From assembly GCA_000783305.1 (NCBI GenBank), contig JROE01000002.1, forward strand, positions 868,001 through 932,000: a stretch of 64,000 bases of DNA. The letters run 5' to 3'. The DNA comes from Sphingobacteriaceae bacterium DW12. Its GTDB lineage: Bacteria; Bacteroidota; Bacteroidia; Sphingobacteriales; Sphingobacteriaceae. How positions within the stretch are numbered: the stretch's first letter is position 1; each line of letters opens with the position of its first letter. The notes under the pieces were generated by a model, which saw nothing but the letters and a program-made list of their open reading frames with translations, was not told where the DNA came from and ran no database searches. Shown here piece by piece: positions 58,022 through 64,000 of this stretch. The translations under genes and the position numbers were made by a program.

Positions 58022-60154
58022 CTATTTAAAATCCTGAGGAACTGGCCTTTCCAATAAATACTGGTAATAGAACCTTACACGCTCTTTAAAATCATATTTA
58101 CTTTTAGATTTATCAAAACCGTGACGGCTTCCAGGATAGATCATGAGTTCAAATGGTTTGTCCCTATCAGTCAGCTTATCCACAAGCTGTATAGTATTCT
58201 GCATATGTACATTATCGTCCATATCACCATGCATAATGCGCAACACACCCTTGTATTGATCAACGTATGTCAGTACCGAACCATCCCTATACCCATCTGG
58301 ATTCTCCTGAGGAGTATCCATCCATCGCTCCGTATAATGAGTATCGTATAGCTCCCATCCGGTCACGGGTGCACCTGCAATACCATAATCAAAATAGTCA
58401 GCGCCTTTTGTCAAAGCCAGACAGGTCATATAGCCGCCATAGCTATGCCCTGTAATCAACAACTTATTTTTACGCACCCAAGGCTTAGCTTTAAACCACT
58501 TGGCTACCGTTATATAGTCAATTAACTCCCAATGGCCAAGGTTGCGGTGCATGAGTGCCACTCCTTGTTTACCAAAGTGACCAGAAGCACGGTGATCCGC
58601 GGTAATCTGTATGACTCCTTCGTTTGCCCAATACTGAGCGCCCGTCCCTTTCCATGTATTTTTAACAGAACCGGCATCTGGTCCTCCATATATACTCATA
58701 ATGACAGGATACTCTTTTGTCTCATCAAAATCTGTCGGATAAGTAATGATGACAGGCAATTGATAGTTACCATCCTCGGATGGTATTGTAAAGTATTCGG
58801 TCTTCCCAATTTTATACGTTCCAAAATCCGGGCTTTTACTATCTGCCAATTCCTTTATCTTCTTACCAGTAGTTGTCAATAGGGATACCTTAGGAGGCGT
58901 ACTTACATTGGAGTATGTGGTAATGAAGTACTTGCCGTTGGGAGAAACGGATACTTGATGGGTATAATCACCAAAGGTCAATCTTTTAAAGTTCTTTCCA
59001 GAGAAATCCACTCTGTATAAATCAACTGTCGCCGAGTTTTCTTTACGTGCCGTTAAATACAACATCTTTTCTTTCTCATCTATATGAGCAATACCCGTTA
59101 CCTGCCAATTTCCTGAGGTCATAGCATTGATCAATTTACCATCAAGGGTATATAAATAGTAGTGAGCCCATCCTGTCTTGTCCGATTTGAGTATATAATG
59201 TCTATTATCCGCCAAGTACGTAATACGTTCGTCATGATCAAGATTAATCCATGAAGGCTGCTTTTCATCGTATATTTCTATTTTGGCCCCATCCAAAGGA
59301 TTCACCTGATAAAACTTCAAGTTCTCTTGGCCTCTATTCATCCACTGCACCATTATATTCTGACTATCAAAAGCCCAATAAGGCTGTCCAAAATATTGAT
59401 CATCTTGCTCATTGAAATCTGCCCATATTACCTCACCTCCATCAGATTTAACAATTCCTACTTTAACAAGTGGATTTTTGTCACCCGCCTTTGGATATCG
59501 TGTCTCTTCTAAGTAGCCATGTTGCCCTTTAGAAACATAAATTGGAAACATGGGGACCTCTGTATCATCAAATCGCATAAAGGCTAACCTTTGACTATCT
59601 GGAGACCACCAAAAGGCTTTATAATTGGTAGATCGACCAAGAATTTCTTCATAATATACCCATGACGAATATCCATTATAGATAACATCCGTCCCGTCTG
59701 TCGTATACTGAATCTCTTTCCCTGAGGTTATATCTACTGCATATAAATTGCTTTTCCGAGTAAAGGCTACATACTGTCCATTCGGAGACAAGGTAGGATT
59801 TTGCTCTTCTACATCAGGGGAGCTGGTCAATCTTTTAGAAGTTCCATCGATGTATCTAATAACAACATCATTGTCCTTTACATACACTGCAGTACCGACA
59901 GCTTTCGGAGGATTATACGGCGCCCTATTACCCGTTCTAACGTCCACTTGATAGGTCCTTTGGACAGCCGGATCAAACTCCAGGTAATGATCACCATCCG
60001 CCCAACCTTGCATAAAATTACCGATTGACTGAGTAATAGATGGCTGTCTTCCCCATGACTGTTCAAAGCTCAGGCGCTGGGTCTGTGCATCACTGCTTTG
60101 GTTAAAAAGCAAAAAAAGGCCAAAAAATACTATGCTATATCTTCTTACTTTCAT
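58022..60154 (-). CDS. Dipeptidyl peptidase IV family S9 serine peptidase
   Basis: A 710-aa exported peptidase that removes X-Pro dipeptides. Signal peptide ends near SDAQ (residue 24). The beta-propeller has repeats such as PTLSPNGQYVAFTRKSNLYA and the YYEEI motif (N-terminus-binding Glu pair) near residue 168. The C-terminal alpha/beta hydrolase has GHSYGGYM with Ser571, Asp646 in MDDNVH and His678 in SRHGFD, all in DPP IV order. Likely role is periplasmic peptide use. Monocistronic, with its own terminator. Confidence 0.93.
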   Translation of the reverse strand: MKVRRYSIVFFGLFLLFNQSSDAQTQRLSFEQSWGRQPSITQSIGNFMQGWADGDHYLEFDPAVQRTYQVDVRTGNRAPYNPPKAVGTAVYVKDNDVVIRYIDGTSKRLTSSPDVEEQNPTLSPNGQYVAFTRKSNLYAVDITSGKEIQYTTDGTDVIYNGYSSWVYYEEILGRSTNYKAFWWSPDSQRLAFMRFDDTEVPMFPIYVSKGQHGYLEETRYPKAGDKNPLVKVGIVKSDGGEVIWADFNEQDDQYFGQPYWAFDSQNIMVQWMNRGQENLKFYQVNPLDGAKIEIYDEKQPSWINLDHDERITYLADNRHYILKSDKTGWAHYYLYTLDGKLINAMTSGNWQVTGIAHIDEKEKMLYLTARKENSATVDLYRVDFSGKNFKRLTFGDYTHQVSVSPNGKYFITTYSNVSTPPKVSLLTTTGKKIKELADSKSPDFGTYKIGKTEYFTIPSEDGNYQLPVIITYPTDFDETKEYPVIMSIYGGPDAGSVKNTWKGTGAQYWANEGVIQITADHRASGHFGKQGVALMHRNLGHWELIDYITVAKWFKAKPWVRKNKLLITGHSYGGYMTCLALTKGADYFDYGIAGAPVTGWELYDTHYTERWMDTPQENPDGYRDGSVLTYVDQYKGVLRIMHGDMDDNVHMQNTIQLVDKLTDRDKPFELMIYPGSRHGFDKSKSKYDFKERVRFYYQYLLERPVPQDFK

Positions 60155-60341
60155 TTAAAATAGAATTTGGGCTTCACTCAAAAAATTAAAAACTCGAAAA
60201 TAGTATATTAACTCATACTTTAACAACCCGCTTCTGTAACAAGTTTATAAAAAATATAAACTGATATACTGCGACAAATAGTTTAGAAAAGATCTTAAGA
60301 ATTTCTTTTAGTTGTGTGCGGGGCCGTATTATACAGAAAAA

Positions 60342-60363
60342 AGCCACTATGGGAATAGTGGCT
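60342..60363 (-). terminator. Terminator after the PUR-domain gene
   Basis: Perfect stem AGCCACTAT/ATAGTGGCT with loop GGGA (60342-60363), then TTTTTT on the minus strand. Confidence 0.85.
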
Positions 60364-60385
60364 CTTATTCTAGGCTAGACACACC

Positions 60386-60724
60386 TTAGAATGAAAAATC
60401 GTCTCTTTGAGCAACTTTATTATCTTCGCTATAACCTGCATCCTCGAAATTAGGTTCATAGCGTTTCTCAACAACTTCCTGATTTGACTTGATGTACTCA
60501 ACCACATCCTTTAATCCCTCAGCAAATTTCTCAAAATCCTCTTTGTACAAGAAAATCTTGTGTTTGATAAACTGCCCATCTTCAAAACGCTTCTTACTTT
60601 CGGTGATCGTCACGTAATAATCGTCTGAACGAGTCGCCTTTACATCAAAAAAATAAGTACGTTTTCCCGCTCTCACTTTTTTTGAAAATACCTCTTCGCG
60701 CTCTTTGTTTTCAAAATCTCCCAT
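60386..60724 (-). CDS. PUR-alpha-like DNA/RNA-binding protein (DUF3276)
   Basis: A 112-aa protein matching the bacterial PUR (DUF3276) family: KVRAGKRTYFFDVKATRSDD near 16-35, YYVTITESKKRFEDG near 36-50, and HKIFLYKEDFEKFAEGLKDV near 55-74, giving the beta-beta-beta-beta-alpha repeat with basic strands. The tail is acidic and disordered. Relatives bind single-stranded nucleic acid; the bacterial role is not known. Monocistronic, divergent from the LiaF-like gene. Confidence 0.87.
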   Translation of the reverse strand: MGDFENKEREEVFSKKVRAGKRTYFFDVKATRSDDYYVTITESKKRFEDGQFIKHKIFLYKEDFEKFAEGLKDVVEYIKSNQEVVEKRYEPNFEDAGYSEDNKVAQRDDFSF

Positions 60725-60938
60725 TATTAACTATTTAAGTTTAAGTTCCATTTTCCGTCATAAATATATAATAATTATATTCTTTTCTCCAAATTTTATA
60801 AAGAAAAAAACTGATTTTTTTTATTATTCAATCCATTAAGCCTTTTTTTTCGATCAGAAAGATGATGCGACAAAAAGAATTCACCGATAAAAAAGCGAGC
60901 TTTACCGACTTTTTGAAACATGTGACCTAAATAATATT

Positions 60939-60969
60939 TTGCAGTCCTTATATTAGCAATACATTTGAT
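60939..60969 (+). promoter_or_regulatory. Promoter of the LiaF-LytS-LytTR operon
   Basis: TTG (60939-60941), 20 nt, TACATTTG (60962-60969), a full consensus; start near 60973, leader about 26 nt. The rest of the 274-bp gap 60725-60998 is AT-rich with nothing else recognised. Confidence 0.7.
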
Positions 60970-60998
60970 CTATCAAACATGATAAACAAATAAAACAG

Positions 60999-61874
60999 AT
61001 GAAAGATAAAACACAACATTCGGATCCATTCAACATGCCACCACGACATAATAATAAGCGAAATATAATTGGCGCTATCGTTATCTTAGGTGGACTGTTG
61101 CTCTTGCTTAGAAATCTTGACTTCGGCATACTATTCCCAGATTGGCTTTTCAGTTGGCCCATGATTCTGATAATTGTCGGTTTAGTAATTGGTGTTAACT
61201 CGAAATTTGAGCAAAAAGCTTCTATAGTCTTATTGATTTTGGGTGTTTTGTTTCTTTTCAGAGAAATAACCCACCTGCCTATTGGTGGAGTAATCTTTCC
61301 TCTTGGAATTATTATAGTTGGCTTTTTTCTGATTACCAGACATAACAATAATCAAATCCCGCCCATCCCACCCTACAAGGATGACTATGATTGGGACAAG
61401 CGTGTAGAAGATCCAGCATCCCCCTCTCCGGAATCCAATCCAGGTGAAGCAGGACCAAATCAAGATCCAAATCATCAGTCCTCGTATCAGCAAAGTACGG
61501 GGCAATCTAATTATGGAAACTATAGTTATCAATCAGAAAACTATCTGAACGTCAATTCGGCATTCAGTTCGATGAAAAAATTAATCTTATCTAAAACATT
61601 TCTAGGTGGAAGGGTATCCAATATATTCGGCTCGGTAGAAATCAATCTATTACAGGCAGACTTACAGCAACCAGTTGTAATAGATGTGTTCCAATTGTTT
61701 GGCAGCACCCAGATTATTCTTCCTAGCCACTGGCAAGCCTCTTCGGACATCTCCTCGCTTTTGGGCGACGTAGACGATAGACGCTACCCTTCGGGTGCGG
61801 CTATGGATCCGAGCAAACGTATCTATATAACTGGAACTACTTTGTTTGGAGGAATCACACTTAAAAACGCATAG
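60999..61874 (+). CDS. LiaF-like membrane protein (LiaI/LiaF TM plus LiaF C-terminal domain)
   Basis: A 291-aa inner-membrane protein. Residues about 22-110 form four hydrophobic segments of the LiaF/DUF5668 transmembrane domain (AIVILGGLLLLLRNLDFG, WPMILIIVGLVIGVN, IVLLILGVLFLFREI, GGVIFPLGIIIVGFF). Then comes a disordered Pro/Asn/Gln/Ser linker (near 120-190), then a C-terminal beta domain (KTFLGGRVSNIFGSVEINLL, DVFQLFGSTQIILPSHWQ, TLFGGITLKN), the LiaF 'cell-wall-active antibiotics response' repeat. In Firmicutes LiaF inhibits a stress kinase; here it heads an operon with a LytS-type kinase 11 nt downstream and an LytTR regulator, a different kinase type. Confidence 0.85.
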   Translation: MKDKTQHSDPFNMPPRHNNKRNIIGAIVILGGLLLLLRNLDFGILFPDWLFSWPMILIIVGLVIGVNSKFEQKASIVLLILGVLFLFREITHLPIGGVIFPLGIIIVGFFLITRHNNNQIPPIPPYKDDYDWDKRVEDPASPSPESNPGEAGPNQDPNHQSSYQQSTGQSNYGNYSYQSENYLNVNSAFSSMKKLILSKTFLGGRVSNIFGSVEINLLQADLQQPVVIDVFQLFGSTQIILPSHWQASSDISSLLGDVDDRRYPSGAAMDPSKRIYITGTTLFGGITLKNA

Positions 61875-61885
61875 ACAACCCATTT

Positions 61886-62929
61886 ATGTTGATTTTCAAG
61901 TTACCCACCAACAAAAACTATCTGATTCACCTATCGGCTTGGACGATATGTGTACTGTATTTTTGCGTCATCTTCGGACTACTCCTCTGGACAGGAGTAT
62001 CCAAAGATGTGGCACTTTATGATGCCGGAATCAGTGCATTGAGCATCACCCTTTGTTGTTACATCCTCTCCAGCACCATCAATTTTTTCCTACCCAAAAG
62101 AGGACAAATGCTACGCCTATCGATTACTGGGCTTGTTGTCGTTGCATTAGGTATCACCATCAGCCGATTTTCAATGTTGCAGATCTTTACAGATCAAGAA
62201 CTGCTTTATTTTGATTTTAGCATCCCCTATCGTATACTCATTAATTTTCTAGTCTTATTTAGCATAGCTATATTACAAATTGTCTGGAACATACAGGAAG
62301 AGTATGAAGAAAATAAGAAACGAAAAGAGGAGTCAGAAAAAATGGTTAGAGAAGCCGAACTTTACAATCTCCGGCAACAACTCCAACCTCATTTTTTATT
62401 CAATAGTCTCAATTCTATTATTGCTTTAATCGGTAGCAAACCCGATCAAGCCCGAGAGATGACTTTTCAATTGTCAGATTTTTTGCGAGGCACTTTGCGA
62501 AAAGATAACTTGAGTCTCATTTCCTTAAAAGATGAACTCTCTCACTTGCAACTCTATCTGGACATTGAAAAAGTCAGGTTTGGCCATCGGCTTAATACAG
62601 AAGTAACCTTTCCTGAAGAGCTCTCTGATAAAAAACTACCCACTATGATTATCCAACCTCTTTTAGAGAATGCCATAAAATTCGGTCTCTATAATATCAC
62701 AGGCGAGGTATTGATTAAAGTAGAAGTCTCCTTTGTTGACCATTTACTTTGGATTAGGATTACCAACCCTATAGAAAATGACCAATTTGAAAATACAAAA
62801 GGAACAGGATTTGGGCTCAGCAGTGTGCAACGAAGACTATTCTTAATATTTGGCCGTACGGACTTGCTTACAACTGAGACAATCGCAAAAAGCTTCATAT
62901 CCACCCTAAAAATCCCTCAATATGATTAA
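61886..62929 (+). CDS. LytS/YehU-type sensor histidine kinase
   Basis: A 347-aa membrane kinase of the His_kinase (PF06580) group. Four hydrophobic segments (near 15-35, 48-70, 80-97, 117-133) form the sensor region. A coiled linker (EEYEENKKRKEESEKMVREA) leads to the phospho-acceptor motif LRQQLQPHFLFNSLNSI with His169. The ATP-binding part has PTMIIQPLLENAIKFGL near 254-270 and GTGFGLSSVQRRL near 310. No periplasmic sensor domain is seen, so it probably senses within the membrane or via LiaF. It overlaps the response regulator by 8 nt. Confidence 0.92.
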   Translation: MLIFKLPTNKNYLIHLSAWTICVLYFCVIFGLLLWTGVSKDVALYDAGISALSITLCCYILSSTINFFLPKRGQMLRLSITGLVVVALGITISRFSMLQIFTDQELLYFDFSIPYRILINFLVLFSIAILQIVWNIQEEYEENKKRKEESEKMVREAELYNLRQQLQPHFLFNSLNSIIALIGSKPDQAREMTFQLSDFLRGTLRKDNLSLISLKDELSHLQLYLDIEKVRFGHRLNTEVTFPEELSDKKLPTMIIQPLLENAIKFGLYNITGEVLIKVEVSFVDHLLWIRITNPIENDQFENTKGTGFGLSSVQRRLFLIFGRTDLLTTETIAKSFISTLKIPQYD

Positions 62930-63665
62930 GACTATAATTATCGATGACGAACCTCTTGCCCGATCCATCATTTCGGAGTATCTACAACACCACCCAGATT
63001 ATGAGGTTGTGGCCGAATGCAATGATGGGTTTGAGGGAATCAAGGCCATACAAATTCATAAACCTGACTTAGTATTTTTAGACATACAGATGCCCAAGTT
63101 GAATGGCTTCGAGTTACTTGAAATCCTCGACGAGCAACCCCAACTTATTTTTACAACGGCATTTGACGAATTTGCAATTAAAGCTTTTGAGAAAAATGCT
63201 ATTGATTACCTACTCAAACCAATCAGTAGACCCCGATTTGATCAAGCTATTCTCAAATTTGGCACAGGTTACCAACAGGCTCTGCCAAATTCGACACCAG
63301 CCAAGATAACGGAGTCTATAGAGGCCGAAGAGCAAAATTTGGAACGTATCGTTGTTAAGAATGGAGCTCAAATCAAGATTATTCCTGTACAACAAGTCAT
63401 CTTTTTGGAGGCCTACGATGACTATGTCAAAATACACACCAAAGATGGTATGTTTCTAAAAAACAAAACCATGTCCTCTTTTGAGAAACAACTTGACCCT
63501 AAAAACTTCGTCCGCGTACACCGTTCTTTTATGATAAGAGTGGACCAATTGTCTAAAATCGAACCTTTAGAAAAAGAAAACTTTATTGCTACGCTGGTGT
63601 CTGGAGACAAAATCAACGTAAGCAAATCAGGATATGCTCGTCTGAAGCAGACCATAGGGATGTAA
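62922..63665 (+). CDS. LytTR-type response regulator
   Basis: A 247-aa regulator: receiver domain with acidic pocket IDDEP near 7-11, phospho-acceptor Asp54 in VFLDIQMPKLNGFE and Lys near 107 (DYLLKPI); then a LytTR DNA-binding domain near 140-245 (RIVVKNGAQIKIIPVQQVIF, LEAYDDYVKIHT, FVRVHRSFMIRVDQLSKIE). The 8-nt overlap with the kinase gene shows they are partners. Target genes unknown, probably envelope functions. Confidence 0.94.
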   Translation: MIKTIIIDDEPLARSIISEYLQHHPDYEVVAECNDGFEGIKAIQIHKPDLVFLDIQMPKLNGFELLEILDEQPQLIFTTAFDEFAIKAFEKNAIDYLLKPISRPRFDQAILKFGTGYQQALPNSTPAKITESIEAEEQNLERIVVKNGAQIKIIPVQQVIFLEAYDDYVKIHTKDGMFLKNKTMSSFEKQLDPKNFVRVHRSFMIRVDQLSKIEPLEKENFIATLVSGDKINVSKSGYARLKQTIGM

Positions 63666-63761
63666 TTCCTAGGCTTCTGATAAATATCTACATTCGCTTT
63701 CCCTTATATCCACATATATTTGGAAAGCGAATTTATTTTTGGAGAAGCTGAATCGGCAATC

Positions 63762-63792
63762 TTGCATTTAAAACCAACTTTATCTAAGTTTG
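63762..63792 (+). promoter_or_regulatory. Promoter of the last, truncated gene
   Basis: TTG (63762-63764), 20 nt, TAAGTTTG (63785-63792), full consensus; the start is expected a few nt before ATG 63801, giving a near-leaderless mRNA. Confidence 0.65.
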
Positions 63793-63800
63793 TATCTGCA

Positions 63801-64000
63801 ATGATAAAATACATACCACTCTTACTGATTGCGCTGATTTCAAATTCGCTTACAGCGCAACAATCAAATACCAACGAACAGCAAAATAAGGCTGCCTTCA
63901 ATAAAATTGAATTCTTTCTGAACAGCCAACAAATAGACTCCATCTATAATATGGCAGATGATAGCTTTAAAAAAGCAATCACCCATAGCAAATTGGCAAG
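63801..64000 (+). CDS. Partial secreted protein (5' end only)
   Basis: ATG 63801 opens a frame to the window end (66 codons). It begins with a signal peptide (MIKYIPLLLIALISNSL, cleavage near TAQ), followed by a hydrophilic helical part (KAAFNKIEFFLNSQQIDSIY, DDSFKKAITHSK). The 'FFLNSQQIDSIYNMADDSFKK' type of opening is seen in DUF3887-like N-terminal domains of secreted hydrolases, but the visible part is too short to be sure. Supported by a good promoter. Confidence 0.6.
   Translation, partial: MIKYIPLLLIALISNSLTAQQSNTNEQQNKAAFNKIEFFLNSQQIDSIYNMADDSFKKAITHSKLA

Overview
This is a chromosomal window from a Bacteroidota bacterium, most likely Sphingobacteriaceae (Sphingobacterium/Pedobacter-like). 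The evidence is a SusC/SusD polysaccharide locus, Bacteroidota-specific families (DUF5606, PUR/DUF3276, single-chain propeller regulators), an AT-rich genome, and many promoters with the Bacteroidota -7 element TAnnTTTG, often with a TTG about 20 nt upstream. I saw no rRNA, tRNA, CRISPR array, prophage or intact transposase. Assignments come from motif and family recognition by eye; no searches were run.

Layout. 1-8.8 kb: HMG-CoA reductase (with the start of a next gene at the window edge), a small membrane protein, an acyl-CoA dehydrogenase, an outer-membrane MetA-like protein, an amidohydrolase lipoprotein, and an Lrp regulator divergent from a DHA2 MFS exporter. 8.9-9.2 kb: HU. 9.5-21.2 kb: a compact polysaccharide utilization locus (propeller/Y_Y_Y/HTH regulator, SusC, SusD, GH144-type lipoprotein, GH3) whose gene content points to beta-1,2-glucan; a short MITE-like inverted-repeat element lies at its end. 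21.3-30 kb: methyltransferase, RadC, cyclophilin plus DUF5606, NTF2-like protein, radical SAM protein, two esterases, a dihaem cytochrome, a SelW-like protein and a barrel protein. 29.5-37.1 kb: SbcD-SbcC, a lipase and an ABC-F protein with an asymmetric degenerate second ATP site. 37.4-42.3 kb: a TetR-TolC-HlyD-DHA2 efflux operon with two tandem operators on its promoter and a 61-bp tandem repeat in front of tolC. 42.3-51.4 kb: a frameshifted barrel gene, HolA, an orphan HSDR_N protein, ClpP-ClpX, AMP nucleosidase, cystathionine beta-synthase, FtsB/DivIC and enolase. 51.7-60.7 kb: a lipoprotein, CarA behind a likely transcription attenuator, YwbE, RseP, Dxr, a membrane protein, DPP IV and a PUR protein. 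61-64 kb: a LiaF-like protein, LytS-type kinase and LytTR regulator, then a truncated secreted protein.

The PUL genes make a coherent chain: the inner-membrane regulator senses oligosaccharide in the periplasm, SusCD imports glucan, the GH144-type enzyme cuts it and the GH3 enzyme finishes it. The efflux genes form a complete tripartite pump. The 61-63.7 kb trio looks like a cell-envelope stress sensor.

Most interesting to follow up: the carA leader (promoter, 12-codon U-rich leader ORF, terminator), the perfect 17-bp dyad covering the radical SAM start codon, the duplicated translation start regions before tolC, the coexistence of HMG-CoA reductase and Dxr, the one-sided ABC-F ATP site, and the group of genes whose -7 element ends only about 4 nt before the ATG, suggesting leaderless mRNAs.
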